A stretch of DNA of 64,000 nt. Source: JBDTVS01 sp040007095 (GTDB lineage Bacteria; Acidobacteriota; Vicinamibacteria; Vicinamibacterales; CAVVIG01). Both the position numbers and the translations under genes were made by a program. Where the stretch lies: NCBI GenBank assembly GCA_040007095.1, contig JBDTVS010000072.1, positions 8,343 to 72,342 of the forward strand. Reading direction: 5' to 3'. Below the pieces are notes generated by a model, which saw only the letters and a list, made by a program, of their open reading frames with translations, was not told the DNA's origin and ran no database searches. Shown piece by piece: positions 28,892 through 37,891 of this stretch; position 1 is the stretch's first letter, and each line of letters opens with the position of its first letter.

Positions 28892-30433
28892 ATGGGAACA
28901 CGTAATCTCGTGACGACGGGCATTAGCGGGTTGGATGCGATCCTGGCGGGTGGCATTCCGCGCACGAACATCGTGCTGCTCGAAGGCGCCATTGGCACGG
29001 GCAAGACGACGCTCGGCCTCGAGTTCGTCTACCGCGGCGCCCTGCAGTTCGGCGAGCCTGGCATCGTGGTCCTCTTCGAAATCTCGCCGGATAAGCTCGT
29101 TCGCGACGCGGCGCAATTCGGGTGGGATCTGCCGGCGCTCGAGCGTGCGCGGACACTCAAGATCATCTACACCACGCGCGAGGTGTTTGCCCAGGAGCTG
29201 CAGCAGGCCGACAGCCTGCTCCTCGAGGAGGCGACGCACATTGGCGCCCGGCGCCTGTTCGTGGACGGCGTCCCGGGCGCGATGAGCGTGCCGGGGAACC
29301 GCATCGGTCCGGAGGCGCGAGATGCCTTTCACCTCCTCGCCGAAGGACTGCAGCGCGAGAATCTCACCGCGGTCCTCGCGGTGGAGGCGACGGCTTTGAG
29401 CGCGCAGTCGCACGCCGCGCTGCCGGAAGAGTCCATTGCCGATACGGTCATCCGGCTGCGGATGGAAGAGATGACCCGTGCGACGGTTCGGTCGATCGAG
29501 ATCATCAAGTCGCGCGGCCACGATTACCAGATGGGCCGCCATACGCTCAGGATCGTCGACGGGGTCGGGGTGGAAGTGTATCGACGCGTGCAGGCGCCGC
29601 GGCAGGGCCGCGACGACATGGCGGCGTTCGATCCGACCACGCGAATCACCACGGGTGTGCCCGGGCTCGACCCGCTGGTGAATGGCGGCTACCTGCTCGG
29701 GAGTACAACCGTAGTTGCCGGCATCTCAGGGGTCGGGAAAAGCGTGATGGGCCTGCACTATCTGGCCGAGGGCGCACGCCTCGGGCAGCGCAGCCTGATG
29801 CTCTCGCTGGATGAGCCGATCCGGCAGATCATCCGCAACGCCAACAGCATCGGGATCGATCTGAAGACGCACATCGACAGCGGCCTCGTGCAGGTGCAGT
29901 TCGACACGCCGCAGGAGATCGAGATCGACCGTCACTTCCATCACATCGAAACGATCATGGACACGTTCAAGCCGACGCGCGTGCTGTTCGACAGCCTCTC
30001 GACGTATGGCTCGAACCTGGGGACGACGGGACGCACGTTTCGCGACTTCTTTCACGCGCTGGTCGCCCTGATGAAGGAATATCAAACCGCCACAATCTAC
30101 AACCACGAGAATCCGGAGATGCTGGGGATGGCGTCGATGATGGGGGCTTTTCACATGAGCTCCCTCGTCGACAACATTTTGCTGATGAACTGGGTTGAGA
30201 TGGGGGACGTCTTCCGTCTGGCCTTGACCGTGGCAAAAATGCGCGCCAACGCCAACACGCGCGCCACCCACGAGTGCGAGATTGTGCACGGCCAGGGGAT
30301 GCGGGTCCTGACGCGGCAGGTGTCAACGCCGCTGGTGTATCCATTTGCCAGTTATCAAAATCTGATCTCACGCAATCCCACGCGGCGTCAGAATCCCGGT
30401 CCGTCGACTCCTGGCGACGGCGAGGCCCGATGA
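28892..30433 (+). CDS. Double-domain KaiC-like ATPase
   Basis: Five hundred thirteen residues from ATG 28892, with GGAGGAAGG upstream. Two RecA-like KaiC domains in tandem: Walker A1 EGAIGTGKTT (31-40), Walker A2 GISGVGKSV (about 257-265). The catalytic Glu pair of true KaiC is altered: domain 1 has FEIS and domain 2 LDEP in place of FEES. The C-terminus lacks the S/T autophosphorylation dyad context (here MSSLVDNILLMNWVEMGDV, similar spacing with S-S). Proteins of this kind act as ATP-driven switches in signalling; substrate unknown. It overlaps the GGDEF-EAL gene by 4 bases (ATGA), implying translational coupling. Confidence 0.88.
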   Translation: MGTRNLVTTGISGLDAILAGGIPRTNIVLLEGAIGTGKTTLGLEFVYRGALQFGEPGIVVLFEISPDKLVRDAAQFGWDLPALERARTLKIIYTTREVFAQELQQADSLLLEEATHIGARRLFVDGVPGAMSVPGNRIGPEARDAFHLLAEGLQRENLTAVLAVEATALSAQSHAALPEESIADTVIRLRMEEMTRATVRSIEIIKSRGHDYQMGRHTLRIVDGVGVEVYRRVQAPRQGRDDMAAFDPTTRITTGVPGLDPLVNGGYLLGSTTVVAGISGVGKSVMGLHYLAEGARLGQRSLMLSLDEPIRQIIRNANSIGIDLKTHIDSGLVQVQFDTPQEIEIDRHFHHIETIMDTFKPTRVLFDSLSTYGSNLGTTGRTFRDFFHALVALMKEYQTATIYNHENPEMLGMASMMGAFHMSSLVDNILLMNWVEMGDVFRLALTVAKMRANANTRATHECEIVHGQGMRVLTRQVSTPLVYPFASYQNLISRNPTRRQNPGPSTPGDGEAR

Positions 30434-32289
30434 CACAGACCACCGATCCCGTGTTCGATCTCACGGTATGGGGGCCCGCGCTCAAGAAATACGGCGACGT
30501 CGTCCAGCTGAGTGTCGCCCTCTACGGGGCGGACGAGCAGATGGTCTGCGGGCCGCTGCCCGCGACGCCGATCGCCACGATATTCCAGGCGCACGGCTAC
30601 GATCCCGGCGTCCGAGCGGAATGCCTCCGGGCATGCCTGGCGCGCACCAGCGACGACCGGTCCCCGGTCGTGGTGAGCACGGCGTCACAGCTGGCGGTCG
30701 TCGGTGTCCCCCTTCAGCTCGACGGCCGGACGGTGGGCGCCGTGGTGGCCGGCTACTCCCTGGTCAACTTTTGTGACTCCGCAGCGATTGCGCGGCTCGC
30801 GCGCGCGAGCGGGACGCCCTTTCCGGCGCTGTGGGCCGTCGCGCGAAGCCTGCGACCTGTCCCCTCGCGACGGCTGGTGCAGCTCGGAGAGCTTCTGCAG
30901 GTACTCGTGGACACGCTGCTGAGTGAGAATGCCCACCGGCGACAGGCCGAACACGCGGCACGGCGCTTCTCCCATTTAGCGGGTCACGACTCGTTGACGG
31001 AGCTGCCAAACCGTTCGCTGCTCTTCGACCGTCTGACGCGCGCGCTGGCCCTGGCCCATCGTCACGGCCGACGGCTGGCGCTGTTGTTCGTGGATATCGA
31101 TCGCTTCAAGCACATCAACGACTCGCTCGGACACGCGCTTGGCGACGGGCTGCTGCAACTCGTGGCCCGCGAAATCTCGCAGTGCGTACGGGGCGCGGAT
31201 ACCGTGAGCCGGTATGGCGGCGATGAATTCGTCGTCCTGGTTACCGAGCTGAAGCGCGCGGAAGATGCGGGCGAGGTCGCGCTGAAGATCGTCGCCGCCG
31301 TGACCCGGCCCCAGACACTGGCCGGCCACGATCTCCGCATCTCCGTGAGCCTGGGGATCAGCGTGTTCCCCGATGACGCCCAGGATGCGGAGACCCTGCT
31401 CAAACATGCCGATTTGGCGATGTACCATGCCAAGGATCAGGGGCGGGGAGGCTACCAGTTCTTCCAGCCCGAGCTGAACGTGCGAGCGGTCGAACGGCAA
31501 TCAATCGAAGCCGGGCTGCACCACGCGCTCGACCAGCGAGAATTCACGCTGCTGTATCAGCCGAAAGTCAATCTGAAGACCGGGGCGCTGGCCGGCGCCG
31601 AGGCGCTCATCCGGTGGCAGCATCCGGATCGAGGGCTGCTGGCACCGGCCTGGTTCGTGCCGATCGCAGAGGACTGTGGGCTGATCATGGCCATCGGCCG
31701 GTGGGTCGTCGCGGAAGCGTGTCGCCAAGCGCGGGCGTGGCAGGACGCGGGCCTCCCGCCGACGCCGGTGTCGGTGAACATTTCCGCGGTAGAGTTTCGG
31801 GCCAAGAGTTTCCTCGAGCATATCGTCAATATTTTGAACGAGACCGGCCTGGACCCGCGTTGGCTCGAAATCGAACTCACGGAAAGCGTGTTGATGGGGG
31901 ACGTCACGGCCGCGACCGCCGTGATCCGCGCGCTCAAGGCGCTCGGCGTGCAGCTGGCCATCGACGACTTTGGCACCGGCTGGTCCAGCCTGAGTTACTT
32001 GCGACACTTGCCCGTCGACGCGATGAAAATCGACAAGTCGTTCGTCCAGGAAATCACCACCGGATCCAACGCCGGTCCGATCGTCAGCGCGGTCATCAAT
32101 ATGGCCAAGAGCCTCAAGTATCGCGTGATTGCCGAGGGAGTGGAGACCGTCGAACAGTTGGCATTCCTTCAGGCCGAGGACTGCGGGGAGGGGCAGGGAT
32201 ACTATTTCAGCCGGCCCCTGATCGCGCAGCAGTTCGCCCGCGTCATGGAACGCGGCACGACCCGGTCAGGCGTCCAGCCCTTCAGCTAA
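30430..32289 (+). CDS. GGDEF-EAL protein with PocR/GAF-like N-terminal sensor
   Basis: Six hundred nineteen residues from ATG 30430, which overlaps the stop of the KaiC-like gene. Residues 1-150 form a small cysteine-containing sensor-like domain (SVALYGADEQMVCGPL, VVGVPLQLDGRTVGAVVAGY), reminiscent of PocR or GAF folds. GGDEF is intact at 263-267 (RYGGDEFVVL) and EAL intact at 391-393 (AEALIRWQHP) with the downstream ELTESVL and DDFGTGWSSLSYL metal and loop-6 motifs. Both cyclic-di-GMP synthesis and breakdown are therefore possible. No inhibitory RxxD site directly before GGDEF (the residues are SRYGGDEF). The context puts it under a KaiC-like ATPase. Confidence 0.93.
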   Translation: MTQTTDPVFDLTVWGPALKKYGDVVQLSVALYGADEQMVCGPLPATPIATIFQAHGYDPGVRAECLRACLARTSDDRSPVVVSTASQLAVVGVPLQLDGRTVGAVVAGYSLVNFCDSAAIARLARASGTPFPALWAVARSLRPVPSRRLVQLGELLQVLVDTLLSENAHRRQAEHAARRFSHLAGHDSLTELPNRSLLFDRLTRALALAHRHGRRLALLFVDIDRFKHINDSLGHALGDGLLQLVAREISQCVRGADTVSRYGGDEFVVLVTELKRAEDAGEVALKIVAAVTRPQTLAGHDLRISVSLGISVFPDDAQDAETLLKHADLAMYHAKDQGRGGYQFFQPELNVRAVERQSIEAGLHHALDQREFTLLYQPKVNLKTGALAGAEALIRWQHPDRGLLAPAWFVPIAEDCGLIMAIGRWVVAEACRQARAWQDAGLPPTPVSVNISAVEFRAKSFLEHIVNILNETGLDPRWLEIELTESVLMGDVTAATAVIRALKALGVQLAIDDFGTGWSSLSYLRHLPVDAMKIDKSFVQEITTGSNAGPIVSAVINMAKSLKYRVIAEGVETVEQLAFLQAEDCGEGQGYYFSRPLIAQQFARVMERGTTRSGVQPFS

Positions 32290-32510
32290 CAGCCCGTGGT
32301 GAAAGTCCGTCGTCGCACCGAGGCGGACGATGCGCCCGGATCGCCAGACGCGAAACGCGAGAATGCCGGGAGTATTTGAGCGGTGAGCAACGCCGGAGGC
32401 GGGATCCAGCGTTCGCCGGATGCAGACGGACTTTTACCACGGGCTGCTCAGGCAGGGTGCCCTTCGCGTGAGCTCTCGGCCGAGGCCGCCGTCGTGATGA
32501 GCGCGCTCGG

Positions 32511-34388
32511 TCAGGTGCTATCGGTTTCGGCGTAGGGAAGAGCAGCTGCTTGGCTGGCGTGCTCCCCCGGATCAGCGGCGGCGATGAATGCGGCGAATCT
32601 GTCCGGAGCCAGCGGCCGGCTGATGAAATATCCCTGTGCCTCGGTGCACTGATGGTGGCGCAAGAAATCGAGCTCTTCCACCGCTTCAACGCCTTCAGCC
32701 ACCACTCGCAGGTTGAGGCTGCGCGCCATGGCGATCACCGACTCGACAATCGCGGTCTCCTTTGGTGCCGTCCTGATCTGGTGGATGAATGACTGATCGA
32801 TCTTGAGCGCACTCAGCGGAAAGGTTCGTAGATAACTAAGGCTGGAATAGCCGGTGCCAAAGTCATCGACCGCGAGCTGCACACCGGTCTTTCTCAACTC
32901 ATTGAGGATTGCCGCGCTCGTCTCGGCGCGCTTCATCAGGACACCTTCAGTCAGTTCCAGTTCAAGGCAGTGCGGATTGAGTCCGGTCTCAGTCAGAATC
33001 GAGAACACGCTCTTCAGGAAATTCTCACTTCTGAACTCCACCGCCGAGATGTTGATCGCGATGGTCGGGATGGGCGACCCTTCGCGGGTCCAGGCCACCG
33101 CCTGCCTGCAGGCTTCACGAAGAACCCACCGACCGAGCGGCACAATCAGCCCGGATTCCTCCGCGACGGGAATGAACTCAGCGGGCGAGATCTGGCCTCG
33201 TACTGGATGCGTCCAGCGAATTAACGCCTCGGCGCCGGTGATGGCGCGGCTGAGCAGATTGATTTTGGGCTGATAGTGCAACGCGAAGTCATTCCGTTCC
33301 AGGGCGCTCCGCATCGCTTCTTCGATCGACTGACGGGCGGTGGCGCGGGCGTTCATTGACGGCGTGAAGAAGCAATAGCTCTGTTGCCCATCCGCCTTCG
33401 CCTGGTACATCGCCGTGTCGGCGTTCTTGATCAGTGTGTCGGCATCTTGACCGTCGTCCGGGTAGACGCTCACGCCGATGCTGGCCGTGACATGGAGGTT
33501 GCGCTGATCGATGGCATGGACTGACGCCACGCCCTGCAGGATGCGTTCGGCGACGACGCTCGGGTTCTCGACGTGTGCCAAATCCTGAAGCAGGATGACG
33601 AATTCATCCCCACCCTGACGGCTGACGGTATCAGACGGGCGGACGCATTTGACGAGACGCATCGCGACAGATTGCAGCAGCTTATCGCCGGTATGATGGC
33701 CGAGCGAGTCATTGATGTGTTTGAAACCATTCAGATCAAGGAACAGGACCGAGAACGGCATCTCGCGCCGGGACGCCATGGCGATGGCCTGGGTGACACG
33801 ATCGAGGAGCAGCATGCGATTCGGCAAACCGGTCAGGAAATCGTGTTTGGCAGAGATCAGCCGCGCCTGATCGCGCTTCTGCTCGGTGAGGTCGGTCAGG
33901 ACCATGCAGAATAGATCGGGCTGCTCGGCCCGCACCAGGCGGTCGATCGATAGCTGGACCGGCACGGCCGTGCCGTCCGCGGCAGTAAGGTCCGCTTCCT
34001 CACGCTGGTGGTCGCTCGCGCCCGTTCGCAGCATTCGCAAGACCTGACGGCTTCCCGACGCGAACCAGGTGTGAATCTCTGAGCCGATCACCTGTTGGAG
34101 CGGCGTCCTGAGCATCTCGGCAACGCGCCGATTGGCGTACAACACGATGCCCTCCGGCGTGACCGTGAGCGCCCCTTCGCTCATATTCTCGACCAGTGCC
34201 CGGTACATGTGATCGGCGCCCTGCAGCGTGAAGAGCTGCCCGCCCCCCGTGCCCGGGACGAACAATGCATCCGTCTCACCAGTCAGTATCTCGTGCAGGC
34301 TCTCCTCAGCCTGTTGCAGCCGTGCGCGCAGGTCGTCGTTCTCGGCGACGAGCTGTTGTCGGGGTGTGAGCTTCTTCAGCCTCTTCAT
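32511..34388 (-). CDS. PAS-GGDEF-EAL protein in the kaiBC operon
   Basis: Six hundred twenty-five residues. A coiled-coil start (about 10-45) precedes a PAS domain (about 60-170; MYRALVENMSEGALTV, VLTDLTEQKRDQ linker). GGDEF is intact at 259-263, EAL intact at 387-389 (AEALIRWTHP) with ELTEGVL and DDFGTGYSSLSYL. It is the last gene of the minus-strand operon; its ATG overlaps the kaiB stop by 4 bases. It faces the other GGDEF-EAL gene tail to tail across 221 bases. PAS suggests a redox, light or small-molecule input; no heme or flavin residues could be assigned. Confidence 0.93.
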   Translation of the reverse strand: MKRLKKLTPRQQLVAENDDLRARLQQAEESLHEILTGETDALFVPGTGGGQLFTLQGADHMYRALVENMSEGALTVTPEGIVLYANRRVAEMLRTPLQQVIGSEIHTWFASGSRQVLRMLRTGASDHQREEADLTAADGTAVPVQLSIDRLVRAEQPDLFCMVLTDLTEQKRDQARLISAKHDFLTGLPNRMLLLDRVTQAIAMASRREMPFSVLFLDLNGFKHINDSLGHHTGDKLLQSVAMRLVKCVRPSDTVSRQGGDEFVILLQDLAHVENPSVVAERILQGVASVHAIDQRNLHVTASIGVSVYPDDGQDADTLIKNADTAMYQAKADGQQSYCFFTPSMNARATARQSIEEAMRSALERNDFALHYQPKINLLSRAITGAEALIRWTHPVRGQISPAEFIPVAEESGLIVPLGRWVLREACRQAVAWTREGSPIPTIAINISAVEFRSENFLKSVFSILTETGLNPHCLELELTEGVLMKRAETSAAILNELRKTGVQLAVDDFGTGYSSLSYLRTFPLSALKIDQSFIHQIRTAPKETAIVESVIAMARSLNLRVVAEGVEAVEELDFLRHHQCTEAQGYFISRPLAPDRFAAFIAAADPGEHASQAAALPYAETDST

Positions 34389-34753
34389 ACGCGGCCCGAC
34401 GGACCTTCTGGGAGCCGTCTCTCATCCATGTCCCGCAAATCCAGCCTCGCCAGGACACGCGCGGTGTTCGACAGATCGCCGATGATGCGGCGCACCGGGG
34501 GTGGCAATTTCCTGATCAGTGTCGGCACCGCAACGATCTGGTGATCGTGCGCCAGTTCCGGCTGCTGGTAGAGGTCAATCACGTCCAGCACGTAGCGTCC
34601 GCGGAGGTATTCTTCGCAGATGCGTTTGATGTTGGCGATGGACCGAATCGACCGCGGCGTCTGTCCAGCCACGTACAAGCGCAGCACATAGCGGACCGAT
34701 TCTGCCAATGCGTTGGCCTTGAGGGGCCGGGGCCGGGGTTGATTCGATTTCAT
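34385..34753 (-). CDS. kaiB: Circadian clock protein KaiB homolog
   Basis: One hundred twenty-two residues. The core YVLRLYVAGQTPRSIRSIAN, LDVIDLYQQPELA, AVPTLIRKLPPPVRRIIGDL is that of KaiB, a thioredoxin-like metamorphic protein that binds the CI ring of KaiC. The conserved PTL-x-x-x-LPPP-x-x-IIGDLS block is complete. Extra residues flank both ends (about 18 N-terminal and 15 C-terminal) compared with cyanobacterial KaiB of about 102. Its ATG overlaps the kaiC stop by four bases (34750-34753) and its own stop overlaps the next ATG likewise, so kaiC-kaiB-PAS/GGDEF/EAL should be translated as a coupled set. Confidence 0.95.
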   Translation of the reverse strand: MKSNQPRPRPLKANALAESVRYVLRLYVAGQTPRSIRSIANIKRICEEYLRGRYVLDVIDLYQQPELAHDHQIVAVPTLIRKLPPPVRRIIGDLSNTARVLARLDLRDMDERRLPEGPSGRV

Positions 34754-36495
34754 TTCAAACCTCTTCTGGCCTTGTTCGCTGTCGCGTCCACCTTCCGGCT
34801 CACCCCCATGTCGACACGCCCCTGTGCCAGCCGTGCGGTCTGAGTTTGTGCCTGCCCGATCAGTCTCAGCGTCTCGGTTTCCTGGGCCTCGAACTCGCCG
34901 CGCAACGAGGCGATCTGCATCTCCAGCGCCTTCCGTTTCCGTTCGAGTCCGAGTTGTCTGAGTTCGATGTCCTGCTCACGCGTCAGCTGCGCGGCCTGCT
35001 CCTGCGCCTCCTGGGCCATCCGCGCCGAGCCGGCCAGCACGCCGCTCGAACCCACATACACGTCGCGCAACTCCACTCCGTGATCGCTCAGCACGAACTC
35101 GCTAATCTGATTCGAATGGTTCATCCCCCGCGATTTCATGATGTACATGGCGCGGTTGCGCTCGCCGCTCGCTTCGAGCGCCCGCAGCAGCAGCCAGGTG
35201 TCGATCAGCGACGAGATATCGACTTCAGTATGTTCGGACGAATGGCCACCAGCGGTTAAGCTGGTCATGAAAGCGGTAATCTGACGTGTTTTCAGGAAAT
35301 CCACCAGCCGCAACAGCAACGCCTTGACCTCGGCTTCGTTGTGGTCGCCGACGAAACTGTTCAAGGGATCAATGACCACGCCTTGCGGCTTGAACGAATC
35401 GATCGCTTTGCGCATCGTCATCAGATGCAGTTCCAGGCTGGTGAGCGTCGGACGCGCCGATTGGACGAGCAACAGACCCTTCGCCACCCACGACCCCAGG
35501 TCAATCCCGATCGAACGCGTGTTGCGTATCAGCTGGTCAGCCGATTCCTCGAAGGAAAAGTAGAGGGCGCGCTCGCCGCGGCGGCAGGTGGCGTCGACGA
35601 AGGTTGCCGCGAGACTGCTTTTGCCCGTACCCGCGATGCCGGTGACGAGCACGCTGCTGCCACGGTAGTAGCCCTTGCCCCCCAGCATCGTATCGAGGCG
35701 CGCCACGCCGCTCGAGATCCGTTCGGTGGAGGCTGGGTGCTGCAAGCCGAGGGAGGTGATCGGCAGTACCGAAATGCCGTCGTCGTCGATCAAAAAGGGG
35801 TAGACGTTGGTGCCGTGCAACGAACCGCGGTACTTGATGATGCGCAGGAGACGCGACGACCCCTGATTGGTCGCCTCCTGGTCGAGCGCGATGACGCAAT
35901 CGGAGACGTACTCTTCCAGTCCCTGAAGTGTCAACCGGCCGTCGCCGCGCTCGCCGGTGACGATGGCCGTCACGCCTTTGTCTTTCAGCCAGTGAAACAG
36001 CCGGTGCAGTTCGGCGCGCAGGATGACCAGATTGGGCAGCCCGGCGAAGAGGGATTCGATGGTATCCAGCACGACACGCTTCGCGCCGATGGAGTCAATC
36101 GCTTGCCCGAGGCGGATGAACAGTCCTTCCAGATCGTATTCGCCGGTCTCTTCGATATCGGTCCGGTCGATGCGCACCGCGTCCACCACGACCTGATGGC
36201 GTGCGATCAGCCGTTTCAGATCGAAGCCGAGCGAGGCGACGTTCTCGGTCAACTCGGTCGCGGATTCTTCGAACGCGACAAAGACGCCCGGCTCATTGAA
36301 CTGCGTCGCGCCGCGGACGATGAACTCCATCGCGAGGAGCGTCTTGCCACACCCCGCGCTGCCACAGATGAGCGTGGTTCTCCCGGAGGGCAGTCCGCCG
36401 AGGGTGATTTCGTCCAGCCCTTTGATGCCGGTCGGTGCTTTGGTCAGTTGCGTCCTCACCGGCAATGCGGGCGCGTGCGCCTTCCGTCTGGTCAT
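34750..36495 (-). CDS. kaiC: Circadian clock ATPase/kinase KaiC homolog with C-terminal coiled coil
   Basis: Five hundred eighty-one residues, ATG 36495. Two RecA-like domains: CI Walker A GSAGCGKT (45-52) with Glu pair E76-E77 (VAFEESATEL), CII Walker A GIAGTGKS (286-293) with E316-E317 (FSFEESADQL). The phosphorylation dyad is S428-S429 in VDISSLIDTWLLL, where cyanobacterial KaiC has Ser-Thr; the domain is otherwise canonical. After about residue 485 there is an added 80-residue alpha-helical tail, highly charged (AQLTREQDIELRQLGLERKR), probably a coiled coil, in place of the short A-loop/KaiA-binding tail. It likely forms a hexamer whose state is read by KaiB and the adjacent c-di-GMP enzyme. 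No KaiA gene is present in the window. Confidence 0.95.
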   Translation of the reverse strand: MTRRKAHAPALPVRTQLTKAPTGIKGLDEITLGGLPSGRTTLICGSAGCGKTLLAMEFIVRGATQFNEPGVFVAFEESATELTENVASLGFDLKRLIARHQVVVDAVRIDRTDIEETGEYDLEGLFIRLGQAIDSIGAKRVVLDTIESLFAGLPNLVILRAELHRLFHWLKDKGVTAIVTGERGDGRLTLQGLEEYVSDCVIALDQEATNQGSSRLLRIIKYRGSLHGTNVYPFLIDDDGISVLPITSLGLQHPASTERISSGVARLDTMLGGKGYYRGSSVLVTGIAGTGKSSLAATFVDATCRRGERALYFSFEESADQLIRNTRSIGIDLGSWVAKGLLLVQSARPTLTSLELHLMTMRKAIDSFKPQGVVIDPLNSFVGDHNEAEVKALLLRLVDFLKTRQITAFMTSLTAGGHSSEHTEVDISSLIDTWLLLRALEASGERNRAMYIMKSRGMNHSNQISEFVLSDHGVELRDVYVGSSGVLAGSARMAQEAQEQAAQLTREQDIELRQLGLERKRKALEMQIASLRGEFEAQETETLRLIGQAQTQTARLAQGRVDMGVSRKVDATANKARRGLK

Positions 36496-36669
36496 TGTTG
36501 ATGACTCCGTCGGCTTGTCGATGCAGGTTCCGCGTCGTCAAATGGCGCACTGGCGCCGTCATCTCCACGGCGGCGCGGCCACGTTCGTAACCCGACGGTC
36601 GAGCAGCATCGAACTCGGGGCATGTCGTGACTGCGCCCGTGCCCACCCATTGGCTGCGCTTCCCGTAAC
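36496..36669. promoter_or_regulatory. Presumed promoter region of the kaiC operon
   Basis: The 174 bases upstream of kaiC end at a converging-or-same-strand YjbR-like remnant whose stop is at 36670. A promoter for the coupled kaiC-kaiB-GGDEF/EAL set must lie here or further upstream. No -10/-35 boxes or operator could be assigned with confidence. Confidence 0.3.
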
Positions 36670-37100
36670 TCAACGCCGCAGCTTAATGCACCCGGGCGCG
36701 CGGTGACTGTTCACAATGGAACACCAGCCCGGCTCGGTGCAGTGCGGCGCGCGGTCTGGCAGCGGTTCGCGGTCAACGATCAGCGTCAACGCTTCCTTGA
36801 TGTGCCCGTCGAGCGCTTCATGACTGACCTGATCCAGCTCGACGCCAATCCAACCACTGCCGCCGACATAGGGCGGACGATAGTAGGCGTCCAGCACCGC
36901 GACGTGGCCGTCATTGTGATGATTGTTGGAAAACATTGCGAAGACCCGTTGCTCGACGAAGAAGGTCGGCCCGCCGTGCGACAGCTTCTCCGTGACGTGC
37001 GGGAGCGAGAGACAGATCTTCCGTACCCGCCGCAACTGTCGCGCAAAGGGCTTCGCGTCATGGGCGCCACACGCCTCTTCGGCGGGCGGGACGACCGCCA
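36670..37100 (-). pseudogene. YjbR/MmcQ-family DNA-binding-like protein with internal deletion
   Basis: Minus strand RQLRRVRKICLSLPHVTEKL, then GGPTFFVEQRVFAMFSNNHH, DGHVAV and YVGGSGWIGVELDQVSHEAL match YjbR/MmcQ (CyaY-like fold) proteins. Roughly 20 residues normally found between HVAVW and the PPYVG block are missing, leaving LDAYYRP. No ATG lies in frame at the expected position, so either TTG is used or the N-terminus is broken. The tail to 36670 is low-quality sequence. Confidence 0.6.
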
Positions 37101-37300
37101 GCAGCAAATCGCATCGGTGAAGATCGGGATTACTGCCGGACGTCTGTGCACGTGCACGTCCACATGGACACTTCGGTGGCGGGCGGCGATGTTGCACGGA
37201 TGGCAGATGATGCGACGAGGCCTGCAGTCGGTCGGAATATGAGGCGAATACCGCCGCGGGAGCTCGGCACGCCCGCAAGTGATCTCCTTTATGCTGAGGC

Positions 37301-37891
37301 GTGGAACAAACGCTCCTCGATTGGCTCATGCGTTACGGTGCGCCCGTATTGTTTTTAGCCCAGGTGTTGGGAGTTGTCGGTCTCCCCGTTCCGGATGAAT
37401 TCTTGCTGACCGTCGCTGGTGCGCTCGTGCATCGCGGCCTGCTGAACGGCGCAACGACGTCGCTGGCTGCAGTTGGCGGATGCCTGAGCGGCATCACCAT
37501 CAGCTATCTGCTCGGACGTTTTGTCGGGCTTCCCTTCCTTCTCACGCGGCTGCACCTGCCGGCCGGTGCCGTCCAGCGTGCTCAGGCGTGGTTTCGTCGA
37601 TTCGGCGGATGGCTCCTCACCTTCGGCTATTTCGTTCCCGGCGTCCGGCACGTCAGCGCCATCGCCGCCGGATCGACGCCCCTCAGTTACGCGACCTTTG
37701 CCCGTTACGCCTACCCGGGGGGCGGGCTGTGGTGCAGTGTCTTCCTGGGCCTCGGCTACGTCGCGGGTGACCGGTGGCGCGAGGTCGTACGGGATTCACG
37801 GGCACACTTCGCCGTCGTATTTTTCGTTCTGGTCGCGTTGGTCGCCGCCTACGTCATAGTCAGAGCAACCGCTCACCGTCAGCACCAGTGA
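37301..37891 (+). CDS. DedA-family membrane protein
   Basis: One hundred ninety-six residues from GTG 37301. A DedA/VTT fold: LFLAQVLGVVGLPVPDEFLL near the start with the G-x-P-x-P-x-E motif, GGCLSGITISYLLGR, and the signature FGYFVPGVRHVSAIAAG (usual F-x-R-x-x-P-x-x-R-x-x-x-x-x-x-A-G; the leading R is Y here). Helices follow to a last TM (FAVVFFVLVALVAAYVIV). DedA proteins take part in lipid-carrier flipping and envelope homeostasis. Standing alone; neighbours are on the other strand or remnants. Confidence 0.9.
   Translation: MEQTLLDWLMRYGAPVLFLAQVLGVVGLPVPDEFLLTVAGALVHRGLLNGATTSLAAVGGCLSGITISYLLGRFVGLPFLLTRLHLPAGAVQRAQAWFRRFGGWLLTFGYFVPGVRHVSAIAAGSTPLSYATFARYAYPGGGLWCSVFLGLGYVAGDRWREVVRDSRAHFAVVFFVLVALVAAYVIVRATAHRQHQ

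Noticed and set aside
34095..34544. Plus-strand frame antisense to the PAS-GGDEF-EAL start, considered as a separate small gene or kaiA
   Set aside because: No KaiA-like helical bundle pattern and full overlap with a well-defined gene; it is a shadow.
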